NCBI GenBank assembly: GCA_017607445.1 | Contig: JAEVHH010000006.1 | Location: 3,100,001-3,164,000 of the forward strand | Direction: 5' to 3' | Source: Histoplasma ohiense | Taxonomy: Eukaryota; Ascomycota; Eurotiomycetes; Onygenales; Ajellomycetaceae | DNA length: 64,000 bases | Shown here: positions 32,947-46,078 of the stretch, piece after piece | How the letters are laid out: every line of letters begins with the position of its first letter | How positions within the stretch are numbered: position 1 is the stretch's first letter | Notes under the pieces: model-generated | The model's input: the letters and a program-made list of their open reading frames with translations, nothing else | The model's database searches: none | What the model was told of the DNA's origin: nothing | Made by a program: the position numbers and the translations under genes

Positions 32947-34097
32947 ATGTCAGAACCAGCTGTTTCTGTTGCTGATTCAGAGTCTATGAAGAGTGATATG
33001 CTGTCTGTCATTGAGAGCATTTGCTTGGGTTGTCTGGAGAGATTGCAGAACCCCTCAGTATACTCTTGCTTTGTAAATGATGAATGAATATACTGTCATA
33101 TCTGCCATATATCAAATAGAAGTTGTGCTGCTGTAAGTTTTCTTAAACTGAGATTGTTATGAATACTAATGAGTTTTAGATGCCTGAGCACTTTCACAAA
33201 ATCAGTCAATCTTTGATCAATGAATTTCACAAAATACTGCTCTCTGACAAAGTTCTGAATGAGAGATTTGCCATATATCAAACTGCTGTTGCAAGATTTG
33301 TACTTGATGTGCAGATCTATAAGAATGCAGATGAGATTCTAGAATTCTATATTAACTCTGATGATCTGTTGTCACAGCAGAGTGTGACATTCAATCATAG
33401 CAGTGTTTCAGAAAGCATATTTTCATGTTCTGCTATTACATCAGTGTCATTCTCACTGAGCAAAGATCTTGGTATGTTATTTGAGTTGACTGATAATGTA
33501 GGTGAAGATGAGGAAGCAGACAGTTTCATTGAAGTGTTAGAAAGAAACACAGCAGCATATTGCTGTTGTTGTATTCAACATTTGACAACATCCTTCCATC
33601 ATCATTGTAAGTCTGCTGAGGATTGATATAAAAAATGCAAGCACTGCTCAGTGATGAAGCACATCCGTGTTCTGATAAGTTATTATTCAAAACAGATGTT
33701 TTTACAGTATATAATATTAACTTTCTATTAGATGTCAGTGAATGCTATTGAATTGACTCAGACAGTTATCAACACTGCTGAGGATTTAATTGTTGCTGAT
33801 GTGAACATTTTGAATATTAACATTTTGCAGAGCACTGTGACTGTGACAGTTAGATTCTTTGCTGTGAAGATTCAGAAGATTCAACAAGACAGTTCTTCTG
33901 AAACTTCAGCTGAAACAGTGATTGATAAGATCTCAGTGATTACATTGCTGATTGCAGCTCTCAAGTCATTGTTGAAATGTTGTACTTTATCAGTTGAGAA
34001 AATTCAGAATAATAAGCAGATTTGTCTTGGTGACAATTTCTTGAATGACACTGATCAAGCTGAGACAGATCTGTTTTTTAATCTCTGAGTGAAATAA
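32947..34097 (+). pseudogene. Antisense Cys/His-rich gene of Gyp-A (A3)
   Basis: Exons 32947-33132, 33180-33606 and 33739-34097; introns 33133-33179 (47 nt, GTAAGT ... ATACTAATGAGTTTTAG) and 33607-33738 (132 nt, GTAAGT ... TGTCAG). Intron 1 has an almost ideal fungal branch site, TACTAAT. The joined frame has TGA at exon-1 codon 47, where A1 has Trp, and another TGA near the end, four codons before the TAA at 34095-34097. Apart from those it is open, with the same Cys pattern as A1. It converges on the pol end near 34120. The function is unknown; nothing about it resembles Gag, Env or a known retroelement accessory protein I can name. Confidence 0.6.
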
Positions 34098-34117
34098 GTA
34101 TATTCAGCAGTTATCAT

Positions 34118-37100
34118 TATCTTCTTCATTTTTGTTTACTAACTGACTTCTGATAGATTTTATTAAACTGTTTCAAGTACTTCTGACTGTTCATCAAGTT
34201 TTTCTCAGATTTTCAAGAATTATCTGTGTCTGTACAATCTTTCCATTTGACAAGATATTGTGTTTGACTGCAGTATTGATGCTTGTCTAATATAGCTTCA
34301 ACTTTTCATTTCTTTTGTGTGTCTATAATTATCAGTTCTGCTTGCAGGATTTGTCTGTTGCACATGTGATAAGATTTGAGAAGAGAAACATGGAATATGA
34401 GATGAATTTCTTTATATTGTGGTGTGAGTTTCAGTTTGTATGCCTGTGTACTGTGGATATCAATTATTTGAAAGAGACTCAAAAATCAATGATCTAGTTT
34501 GAGTGAGGATCACAAGATGGATATATTTTTTGCATGCAGCATTACTCAGTCTTCTATCTTAAAGCTTTTTGATATATGACACTGATTGTAATACTTTTTC
34601 TCAGCTGCTTTGACAGCTTCCAGGCATTTTCAGATTTTGTTCTTCACTTACTTCATCTGTTCCACTTGTTCCATCACTGATTTTGACACATCTGTGCTTG
34701 GGGGTTCCATGTCTATGCAAAGTTCAGTTGGTTGGCCGATCATTGCTTCAGATGATGTCATTTTTATTGATGTGTGGAAGGTGTTGTTATATGTTCATTG
34801 CATCAGAAGAATCCATTCTATCCAATTATTCTGCTGATAGCTGCAATACATGTGAAGATAATGTTCAATCATCTGATTCAATCATTCTGTCTGGCTGTTG
34901 GTTTGCGGGTGGAATGCTGTCGATAATTTTTGTTGAACATGGAGCAGATAACATAATATTGATCAAAACTTGCTATTTATTAATGAATCTCAGTTGCTAA
35001 TAATGTTTGCAGATAGATCAAAGTTCTTTGCAATTCTTCATACAATAATGTCTGCAAGTTCTTCTGCATCTAGCTCTGAAGATGTGGGCACAATTATGAC
35101 TCATTTGATAAATAAATCAACAAATACAACAATAGTATTATAGATTTGACTTCTCTTTTTATTATCTGACAGATCTTCAATAAAGTTCATGCTAATTGTA
35201 TGCTATTTCTTATCTGACACTGAATGTGATTGTAGCTATCTGTACAGCTTGTGCTGTGGTATCTTGATGTGTTGACAAACATCACAAGTTCTCACATATT
35301 CTGCAATCTCATCACTCATATCATGCCACAAGTACTTGTGTTTGATCACTTTGATGATTTTGTCACATTCAAAATGGCCACCTTGAGAATCATCATAATT
35401 CATTTTCATTATTTCATGTCTTACAGTTTTGTTTTGTGGTATGTAGACTTTATCATTTTTTCTGAGCAGATCATTTTTATCTACTGCTCAGATTGAATAA
35501 TTATTTATACTAGCATCATTCATCTCTAGTCTTCTGCAAAGTTCAAATATGTCAGTGTCTCTATTCTGAATCTGCAGTAAGAGTTCAATGATAGATTCAG
35601 CTATCTCTTCACAATAGACTGTCTCAGACTCAAATATCTTGATGATTAGAATTTATAACATCAGAGTCTCTAGATTTAATCTCATAACATCTGTGATCTC
35701 ATTCTCATCCACAGATGCATTTTTTATTCTACAGAGATTGTTGTCATCAACAACTATAAGCTTCTTCACTCAATAATTTTCATTAGCTTGCAGATCTTTT
35801 CACATCATCTTGATACATTGATCTAACTTTGTATTTTCTTTTATCTTTAGTGATTTAAAGATCCTCTTACACAGCTTCTCTTGCAGAGTAGAGAATCTCA
35901 TCAAAAAAGCTGTGTGTTTCACAAAATCTGAGCAATGACTTGATGCATCTGTGGGATTATTTTTCTCAGAATGATGCTCTATTTCAAAATTGAACACTGA
36001 GAACATTTCCATTCAGTGAATCTGACATTCATTTAGCTGCTTCATTGTCATGAAGTGCTGGAGATTGACATGGTCAGATAAAACAGTTATTGAGTGCCTG
36101 CTATTATGTAAGTAGTGATGTCATTGTCTGAAAGCTTCTACAATCAGTAACATTTCTAGATCATATGTTTGATAATGTCTTTCTGTTTCTGTGAGCTTTC
36201 TAGATCAAAATGCAATCAGATGTCAGTGATCATCATTCATTAATTGTGATATTACTGCAGCAATTGCAACACCAGATCTGTCCATTTCTATACAGAGTTT
36301 TCACTGCAGATCAAAGTGGATCAACAATGATGCTTTTGTAAAGCATTCTTTTAACTGCAAAATTGCATGCTTGCAGTTTTTGTCTAACTGAACAGATGCA
36401 TTATTCTTCCCTCTTTTTGTTTTGTAACCTTTTAACAATTCAGTCAGAGATGCTGTTATTATCAAGAACTTGTATATGAATTGATGATAGAAATTGACAA
36501 ATTCTAGAAATATTTGCAATTCATTTATAGTTCACAGTTCTGATCAATCTAGAATTGTGTCAACACAGCATTTCTCAACAGTAATGCTCTGCATGATAAC
36601 CACAAAACCCAAAAATCCAATTTCTGTTGCATGAAATGTACACTTACTAAGTTTGGCATATAGTCTCCATCGCCTTAACCATTCCAGCACATTCTTAACA
36701 TGGATGACATGTTCATCAAGTGTGTTTGAGTAAATTACAATATCATCAAGGTAAGCCACACAATATACATCTAAAAGATTGCTGAGGGCTTTGTTGATAT
36801 AAGATTGAAAGATCACAGAGGCATTGATTAGCTCAAAAGATAAGACTAGATATTCAAAGTGTCTATATTGTGTTCAAAATGCTGTTTTTCATTCATTCTC
36901 TGCTTGTATGTGAATTCTATGATACACATCTCTAAGATTCAGTTGCATATATATTTTGGCATCTGCTAATCTATCAAGTATTTCACTTATCAAGGGCAGT
37001 GGATATTGATTCTTGATCATTATTTCATTCAATTCTTGATAATTCATGCAAAGATGCAGAGTTTCATTCTTCTTGGGCATGAATAATACTGGCATGCTGG

Positions 37101-38900
37101 CTGGGCTCTTGAACAGATGTATCCAATTCTTCTCTAATATCTTTTTGATATATTCTCAGAGAACAGAGAGTTCTTGAGGTGATAGATTATATATCAGTCA
37201 ATATGAGAGTTTCTTGTCAGATTTGAGCTCTATGACATGATCATGAGATGCATGTTCTGCATCAGATATGTCTTCTCAGAATACATCAAGATAATCTTTA
37301 TAATCATCTGGGATATTTGACTCAGTTGCTGCACTCACAGCTTGTAATGATAAGACAGTGAATATAATATTGTCATCATCAATTAGTGTTGTGAATTCTT
37401 TAGCAGTATTCAGATGCATATGATTAATATTCAATGCTTTTCTATAGATTCAGCATCTTTGCACTCAGTCAATATCAGAGTTCACAGCTTTCAATCACAG
37501 CATGCTCAAAATTACATCATATCTGCTAATATCAGCCTTTTTGAAATGATGGAATTCTTCTCAGAGAATATATTCATCATCAATAATCTTCATTGCAGCT
37601 CTTCATTGTTCATATGATTTAATCTTATAATTATCAACTGCTTCCACTACTTTTGATTTACCTTCTGCCTTCAAGAAATATTTTGATGCTCAGATGTGGA
37701 ATACAAAGTTCACATCTGTGTCAGAATCCACTAGCATCCACATCATTGACCATTCCACTTCTGTCAGCATTCATGTATTCATTGCCAATAATTGTTTATC
37801 TCACAGTCTAGTTGTTCATATTCTCAATGCAGCAGCTGCTTCTATGATTGGAATTGTTGATTTTTTGCTTATTGAATTTGGTTGTGCTTTTCAGAGTGTA
37901 ACATTCAACAATCATTTGCAATATGACTCTTCTTATGGCAGTGAGAACACTTCTTCATTCAGTTATATTTATCTTTCTTAGTTTGTTCAGTTGAATCTAT
38001 TTGTTCCTCTTGTTTTCTCTTGTTTCAACAGTTGCTAGATTTATCAGAATGATGCTGATTCTCTACAAATATCACAGATCTTTCTTTGCAAATAGCACAT
38101 CATCACTCTGGCATATTTTTCTCAAGAGTCTGTAGAGTTCAAAGCAACTCTTTGTAGTTCTGAGGCTCTTGATTTTGACAGTCAAGTTCTGTGCATAATA
38201 CCTTCAATATCTTACTATGCAAGTTATCCATTCTTTGTTCTTTGCTATATGGGGGTAAGTAGTACTCTCAGTCTTTGAGATATTTAGAGAAATCACATAT
38301 TGATTGTCATTCTTGTTGCTTTGCATCTTGAAACTTTTGACTCATCAATTGACACTGATTCTGTGGATTGTTAATTTGCATTTCTAGATGTGATAACATA
38401 TCATCAAAAGTCAACAGTGTTGCTTCTCCACATTTCTCATACAATGATACAAAATTCAACCATTTCTGCTTAATGTGGGTGTCAAGATAGAGTTTAGCAT
38501 CATTTATTTTGTGTTCTTTCTTTCAATAATATCAGTGATGATGTGTAAAGAGAGTCAATATGCAATCTTTATAGTTCTTGAATTCTAATATATTTTTTCC
38601 TCAATAATAGTTCTTAATCTTCAATCTCAGTGGTGTTTCATTATCATCATCTGTATTGTTCACAGATTGATTTTGCAGTGATTCTGTGGTGATATTCTGA
38701 GTTAATTGAGACTCAATGAAAGTATCTTCACAAATCTGTGCTTCCAACTTGTTGAGCTGCTGTTGTGCATGCAGAATAGCTAATTGCTGCTCTTGTTCAT
38801 AAATTTGATCATTCAACTGTTGCAAATGTGCATTGTGATCATTGGAGGCAGTAGAGGATTCAGATTGGTTTTCAAGGGATCTTGTGTGTGTTGAGATCAT
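34118..38900 (-). pseudogene. Gyp-A gag-pol (A3)
   Basis: Gag begins at ATG 38900 (MISTHTRSLENQ) and has a Gln-rich coiled coil (QQLNDQIYEQEQQLAILH). A CCHC knuckle CSHCHKKSHIANDC lies near 37900-37940. The protease site appears as VDSDTDVNF near 37700-37730, where the family has DSGA. Reverse transcriptase occupies about 37130-36540 with an intact AYLDDIVIYS (about 36730-36760); RNase H, about 36300-35800, includes EMDRSG. Integrase, about 35430-34600, has CDVCQ and the DFIEDL segment, and the chromodomain lies at about 34310-34160. Frames are interrupted by TGA and TAG. This is the only full gag-pol of the family in the window. Confidence 0.9.
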
Positions 38901-38986
38901 CTTGCATGTTTTAACTAATATTGTGTGCTTTATTGTAGATGTGCGTAACAACAGACCACTCAAATAAAGTTTAGAGCAATTAGAAT

Positions 38987-39257
38987 TGTAAGAGATGGTT
39001 GTAGATATAATTATGGAAGTAGTGTGAAGTACACATATAGAATGTTAAGAAGATAGCAATCTCTATTATTCAAAGCTAATCACTGATCTTCTAATATCTA
39101 CAGATATCAGTGAGCATTATATAGATGATCACCACACACTACAGCTGCCTATAGTGCTGTGCACTATATCCCTCCTCATTAATTCTGGCGTGTTCTGTGT
39201 TCTTCTATCGCCACATAGCTATTTCCTAATATAGATATCTCCGTTGCGCCTATTACA
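38987..39257 (-). repeat. Gyp-A 5' LTR (A3)
   Basis: 271 bp. It keeps more CpG and CC sites than the partner LTR near its right end (GGCGTGTTC, ATCGCC, CCGTTGCGCC). Confidence 0.92.
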
Positions 39258-40588
39258 CATTTGCAGTAGAGTTTGAAATTCCGAGTTTTCAACAGCACAC
39301 AGTGAAAGATTCAATGATATATATAGATATAGAAGTTGTTCTTGAAAGTTGTTTGATGAAAAAGTTGCAATTGAAAGATTGACATCAGTTTATCATTGTT
39401 TTCACATGTTTTCCTACAAAATAGTACATAAGCATTATCAAATATCATTACCATTAATGAGAGTAGATGATATAAGTATCAGTTCATAAAGAATATTCTG
39501 ATGTTTTCCTCTAAGCTGTAGACAATCAGCAGATTTCAAATGTCATGTGATTTCTTCTGATTCATATCTACTTCAGAATGGATGTTTTTGTATGAAGTTG
39601 CAATGATTACAGCAGAGAAATGACTCTTCAGTGATCTTTACAGCAACTTGTTGAAAACTTTTCCATAGATCTTCTCATTATCTATACTGACTTTTTTATA
39701 GATTGCATTGTTTTTCATCATCAAGAAAAAAAGAAGTATGCATTCATCAGACTTGAAAGAGCTCATCTTGTGAGAACTTATAAACAATATAAATTGTTTG
39801 ATCCACTCTTATTTCTATAAGATCTTGAACCTTCATTAAAGAAGGTGATGAATTCTCTGATTCAGCAATTACTGAAGTTGCTATGATGAATATAAATGAT
39901 AAGAAATTATGTGTAAAATGAATTCTGAGAATAAAAAGATTAAGAAATTGATTCAATTTGATTGGGATTTTTTTTTACCCCTTTTTCATTAACCCATTCT
40001 AATTGGTTAGAACACTAGTAGAATATATTTATAAACAACAACAAATAAAACACATTATAATCAAATAGAAAAGAATGATAATGAAAATATTGAAGATATT
40101 ATTAAGATTTGTAAATGCTGAAAAGTTGATTCATTAGACATATTATCTATCTCTAATATATCACAATTCCACAGTATGAATTTATCAGCTTTCATTGTTT
40201 ACTGATACTAAATGTAAAGTCACACGCAACTTACAAGTATACATATACATATACATATATATATATATATATATCATGAGCATAATATCGCTACAATAAT
40301 ATATGCTCACAACAAAGAATTGTATAATGTAAAATATCAAATAAAATTTGTAATCTCTGATAATGATAATAATACAATTAATTTAGCAAAAATATAAAAA
40401 AACAAACATGCAAAAAAAATTTTTTTCTTAGATCATTTTCTCTTCTACTCTTCTTCTTTCACTTTCTTCTTCTCTTTTTTTTCTTTTTTCTCTTTATTTT
40501 TCATAATTCAATTTTTCTTTTTCTTCTTCTTTCTCTTCTTCTTCTTCTCATCTGAGAAAACAATCATCTCAAAATCTTTCTCAGCTAT

Positions 40589-41059
40589 TGTAACGGGCGT
40601 ACTTCGATTAACGATTTGGTACTATCCTAATTACAGATTACGAATTGATTAAGGAAAGAAAGAGAAAAGAAATCAGAAGAAAAGGTCATACAAAGAGGGT
40701 TCTTATAGAGGAAAGTTCAGAGTGGAAGAATATCAGAAGCCACTCCACAGTGGAGCACAGAGCAGAAGAACATTAAGAGGTACACATAAGAATCATTAGA
40801 AGCTACATGAGTGTGGAACATGGAGTGGAGGAATCATTGAGAGCTATGTGGAAGAATCATTAGAGACTACATGAGTGTGGAACACAGAGCAGAAGAATGT
40901 AAGAAGCTATGCAGAAGAATTGTTAGAAACTACACAAGTGCAGAGCACAGAGTGGAAGAACATTGAGGATTACATGAGATCACAACAGTCAGAAACAAGC
41001 AGATGCAGAAGAAGAGTTGATTGTGTAAGTTGATTACTAACAGATGCTAATCCATCACA
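40589..41059 (-). repeat. Gyp-B 3' LTR (B3), 471 bp
   Basis: Starts TGTAACGGGCGTACTTCG and ends CCATCACA on the plus strand. It is 63 bp shorter than the 534-bp LTRs, equal to one internal repeat unit. Confidence 0.92.
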
Positions 41060-41064
41060 TTATC

Positions 41065-44000
41065 CCCCTCTACTGGGGTGAGTGAGGACTTGTAGATGTC
41101 GAGGGCGGCGGTGTCCTCCAAGACAGACACAGATTCCCAGATTGGACAATCATATTCTACCCATTTGACAAGGTATTTGCAGTGGTGGTGGTTGATTCTA
41201 TTGTCAAGAATTGCTTCAATTTCTCACTTGAGTTTGTTGTCTTCTTCTATAATGATGGATGGCTGTCAATTGAAGGTTCTCTGTGAGGGGAATGGATCCT
41301 CAGCTGTGGATCAGAGCAGGTTTGTATGAAAGATGTCATGAATGTCAGACAGAGTGTCAAGTCAATAATCATATGTGTCTAGCACTTTCTTCACTGTATA
41401 CTTGATGTGACAGTAATCTAGCATACACAAGGGGTGATCCATTCTTATGTTTTTGAGATCCAGTCAGATTTTGTCTTCTACATGATATCAGATCACAGAA
41501 CTCCTTCTGATGTTCACTTGATTCTCATAATCTTGCTGAGTGCTGATCATTGAAGCTTCTGCTCATTCACAGACTTTCTTCAGCTTGCTTATGATGTTCT
41601 CTGCTGCCTGTATGAGGCTGCAGGCGTACGCGGTTTCTCAGAGAGTCTCAGAGAAGTCCAGAATCTCTAAGTTGTATTCATGTAGAAAGAAGAATGAGCT
41701 TATGCCTGTTGTAGCAGAATCTCAACTGTTAATCACAATCTCAGCATATGACAGCAGATTGCTTCAATTGTCTTGCATATAATTGCAGAACTTATGGAGG
41801 ATGTTCTTTACTATTTGTATCATCCTCTCAGTAACTCCATCAGTCTCTGAGTGGTACACTGTTGATAACTTTCATTCAATTCTTAATAATTGGCATACAC
41901 AGACTCAGAGTGCACTGATGAATTGACTGCCTCTATCTGACACAATGGATGAAGGCAGACTGTGCATATGATAGAATGAGCTTCTGACAAAGGCATCTGC
42001 AACTACTTCAGTATTCATCTTGTCACAGAGCTGTAGTATTACACCCTTGCTGAGTCAGTCAACAATGACTAGAATGTTCATAGAATCTCCACTTTCAGAT
42101 AAGAAAACTGCAAAATCAATAGCTATATCACATCAAGTTCAGTCAGAGACAGATAGAGACTTCAGCATCCTTTTTCAGTGTTCACATCATGCTGTCACTG
42201 AGCTGCAGCAATCACAGTTGCATACAAACCAGTGTATATCTTTTGACATATCTGACCAGTAGAATTCTCAGACAATGATGTTGTACATGATTTCACATTC
42301 TGAGTGTTCAGTCATCAGTGAGTCATGAATTTCTTGCATGATCTGTGTTTGTAGAGGTTCTGAATTGGGGACCCATCATCTATCTCAAAAGTGTAAGCAG
42401 TTGTCATCATTGATCAAACATGCTGAGATATCCATTCTTGAGTATACACTTGCAGGGAATTGAGGTGCTCTGTTTTGTATGACTTTGACAGCTTGTTGTC
42501 AGAATTCATCTGCTTCTGCTGCTAGCTTCCATTGTTCTTCAAGTGAGGGTTCTTGAGCTCAGGACTGATTGACATGTACATGGAGTTCATCTGATTGCAT
42601 AGAACTTTCTATGATTGCAGAGTTGATTAATCAATGCTCTCAGTGTTTTCATCTGTCATTCAAGTCATCAGATGGCATATCTTGTTCTCAGTGAGACAGA
42701 GCATTCACAAGAGTGTTCTCTACTTCAGATTGATAACAAATTGTGAATGAAAAACAGCTAAGAAACAATGATCAACACATATGTCTTTCAGTGAGCTTAC
42801 AAGTGGTTGTGAAGTACTCTAAATTCTTATGATCAGTAACAATCTCAAACTTTTCAACACTCATAAGTTTGAACTCCCATTCTTCAAAACATCATATGAT
42901 CACTAGAAGCTTCTTGTCATAGATCTCATAGTTGCATTCAGTGAGTGACATCTTTTTCAAGATGAAGGCACAGAGTTATAGAACACCTTTATTATCATAT
43001 TGCATCAGTGCCCCATCTACTACATAATCTGAGATGTCCATTTCAAGAATCATATGCTTATTCAGATTGAATGATTGCAGCATCAGAGTGCTTGTGAACA
43101 TACACTTCAGCTTTTTGAATGCTGCATCCACTTCATCAGTCCATTGGAACACAGTGTCTTTCCAGGTCAGATCCATCAGTGGTTGTATAATATCAGAGAA
43201 GTCTTTGATGAATCTTCAGTAGAAGTTGACAAATTCTAGAAAGTTTCTAGTCTCTTTTACTGAGACTGATGCCTCTCAGTTGAGGATTGCTTCCATCTTC
43301 TTAGAATCCATGCATATGCCTTTTTCAGCTTTGATGATGAATTCTAGGTAGGTTGTAGACTTGATCTCAAAGTCACATTTGTCAATGTCCACTTACAGTC
43401 TGACTTTTCATAGACAGTCAAGCACTTGTCATACATGCTTGCAGTGCTCAGTGAGCAGTCCATTGGTGAAGATCAGAATATCATCCATGTACACTGAGAC
43501 AATCTCATTGAGCAGATCTCATAGAGCCCAGTTAATGTATTTCTGGAATGTGCTCAGAGCATTCACTAATTCAAAAGGGGTCACTGTCCATTTGTATAAT
43601 CTGTAACATGTACAAAAAGCGGTTAGCCATTCATCATCTTCATTAATCCTTATCTTATAGAAGGCTGCAGAGATGTCAAGCTTTGTAAATCATTTTGCTT
43701 TTCCTACTCATTCAAGCATTTCATTGATGAGTGGGAGAGGGTATTGATTCTTCTGTGTAATCTTGTTGAGTTCTCAGTAGTCAATGCAGAATTGTAAGTC
43801 TTCTTCTGATTTCTTCACAAACAGTATGAGTGCTGCAGTGGGTGAGTTGCTAACACAAATGAAGCCTTTGTTCAATAGTCTGTTGAGTGTTTTTTGTAGA
43901 ATGAGGAGCTTGTTGTGTGACATGCTGTAGAGAGAATCTCAGAGTGGTTGCAGGTTCTTATCATTCTTCTTAATGAGCTTGATCATATGATCTATACCAG

Positions 44001-45710
44001 GTTCTCAGTGAGGAGAAAGCTTTTCAGCTTCTTTTTCATCAAACATGTCTGTGAAGTCTTTGTATGATTTGAGTAGTTTCTTGCACAGTTTCTTGAGGTC
44101 TTTGAGTTCTAGCTTTTCTAACACTTTTTTGATATTCATCATGCTAGCAGTGAACACTTGGACATTCTTCTTCTCATGCACTTGGCAGATTAGTAGTTTG
44201 TACACTTCTGCTGATATCTGAGTAAGATCAGTGGTTCTATCAACATTCTTCTTGTAAACACAGTCATCTTCTGGGAAAATAAGACAGCAGTTGCAGGCAT
44301 CCAACAAGGTTTCAAATTCTGTGAGTCATGATAGATCAAGCATTAGATTGTACTCAAGGTCTTGTATTTCATATACATATACATTCTTTTTCTCATATCC
44401 TTCTACATTGATATTAAATCTTACCATATTGTAGGAGGCGGATCCTCTGGGGCTGTCAAATCCACTGAGTTTACACAGTTTGAAAAAGAGGATACACTGA
44501 AGCTTATGCTTCTCAACCAGCTGAGTGTCTATAAGAGCATAGTGAAGGAAACCACTGTCTATCATTGCTCATACATTGACTAAGCTATTTACAATGACAG
44601 AGATCATGATTGCATCTGCTTGCATCTTCTGCTCAAATCTCCAGCTAGCTTTCTGCTTCTTGAGCTCTTGTTCATATTTTAGAGTGAGAGCTCATCTTTT
44701 CCCTGTTCTTGCCTATCCACGGGTGACACAGCATTTACACATGTGGGGGGTTTACTCAGAGCAATTGCATTCAGACATTGATTTGCAAAGTGCTCTGACT
44801 TGTCACAGCATATGCAGACTTCTCTGGCAATTCAGTTGACAGCATTCTTCTCTGAGACATTGAGGATCCTTGGGCAACTTGCATTTACATGTGGGACTCA
44901 GTTCATTGATTCTGGTTCGGAGGCGGGGGGCGCTGCAGAGTGATTCAAGACATATACATTTGTTCAGCAGAATCCTCTGCAATTTTGAAGTGTGTGAAAC
45001 TGAGACAGATCATTGTTCAACAGACAAAGATCAGTGCAGAATTCACTGTATATTGAGAGCTTCAGACACTCTATACTTCAGTTATGCAATTGAAAGTTCA
45101 AGTTCTTGAACAACATGTTGATCTTGACAGTGTCATTTCAGTCTTGCCCACCTGCTTCTAGAAGCTTGTGATTGAATTCAGAAAGATAAGTTGCCAACAT
45201 GACATTCATCTGATGAGTCTGATTAAGCCAGTCTAACATCTTGGCTTGAAGTGTAGAATTGAGGAAGAGAGAGTTGAGTTGTTGGAAGACTAGCTCTGAT
45301 GTACACTGATGGTTCTGACAATGACTCATTCAGAGTTGAAATTTTGCTAACACATCACCATTCAATCTGCTATGGATATACCACATTTGATTGGATAGTG
45401 AGCCTATTGCTTGTCCATCAATGTCCAATTTGACATTCACTTTTGACTTCCACATGAGGTAGAGCACTAGGTCTCTCTCATATTTGTTGAGGATTGAGAG
45501 CTTCTCTCTTGGAGGCTTTTCATGAGGTGTGGGTGTAGGAGGAACAGTGAACACAGAAGTGCTCATCTCAGCAAGTCATCATTGCAATTCAGCCATCTGT
45601 AGCACCTGCTGCTGGAGGATGCTTCATAGGTCTAAGTTATCATCCACCACATTCAAGTGCGGCAGGTGTTTATAGAATTGCTCATAGTTCATTTTGATAT
45701 CTAAGAACAT
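41065..45710 (-). pseudogene. Gyp-B gag-pol (B3)
   Basis: Gag starts at ATG 45692 or 45710 and includes PPREKLSILNKYERDLVLYL and a Ty3-type capsid-like stretch down to about 45100. The knuckle is CICCDKSEHFANQC near 44800. The protease starts VNVWAMIDSGFLH-like near 44565 with an intact DSG. Reverse transcriptase is at about 44000-43250, and the plus-strand sequence near 43485 reads as VYMDDIL on the minus strand, an intact catalytic motif. RNase H follows (TDEVDAAFKKLK, then EMDISDYVVDGALMQ). Integrase lies at about 42430-41560 and the chromodomain at about 41240-41110. TGA stops are fewer than in B2 but present throughout. Confidence 0.9.
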
Positions 45711-46078
45711 ATAATAATAAAAAAAAGAAAAGAAATACTCAGTCCTCTCACAGGCACTATTCACAGTGTTGCAGCACTAAGCTTGGTCAAGCTTCTTTGT
45801 GAACACTATTCACAGCATTACAGTTCATAGACACTCAGGCCTCATAGAACACAGTTGATTGTGTTTCAGACACTTAGACATGACAGTCTATATAACTAAC
45901 AATAAGAGCACTCAGGCCCACAAGGAATCTCTTGTAACAACTAGGCACTCAGGCCTGTAAACAACGCACTCGGATGTAAGAACTGGTAACAACACACTCA
46001 GACATTAAACAACACACTCAGGTGTAAGAACTAATAACAAGACACTCAGACCTAAAACACAGAAGAATCAATTCATAA

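Larger units (their letters stand above)
32133..39257 (-). mobile_element. Gyp-A copy A3: complete 7125-bp Ty3/Gypsy chromovirus
   Basis: LTRs at 32133-32403 and 38987-39257, both 271 bp, flanked by the direct repeat CATTT (32128-32132 and 39258-39262). The empty site AAGCATTTGCAG stands in D1 at about 4887-4898. On the minus strand follow gag (from 38900), a zinc knuckle, protease, reverse transcriptase, RNase H, integrase and chromodomain. Between the chromodomain and the 3' LTR (left) lies the antisense gene, which here reads on the plus strand. Confidence 0.95.
30524..39956 (-). pseudogene. hAT transposase, full length but split by A3 (D2)
   Basis: The gene reads 39956 to 39258, is interrupted by Gyp-A copy A3, and resumes at 32132 to 30524, about 2.3 kb in all. 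The N-terminal and core parts match D1. The downstream part shows KLSDTEWAQLKYVVELL, a typical hAT helical segment, and ADYYAVAAVLNPS. The end, open at 30760-30524, is the hAT C-terminal dimerisation region (FDCYLYDDS, then LDLWRMISSQYSTVTMM and ILTISLTEIDMKRKFNLS). In active hAT proteins this reads more like ILSIPATSAEVERVFS. Many TGA codons and the insertion make it inactive. Confidence 0.8.
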
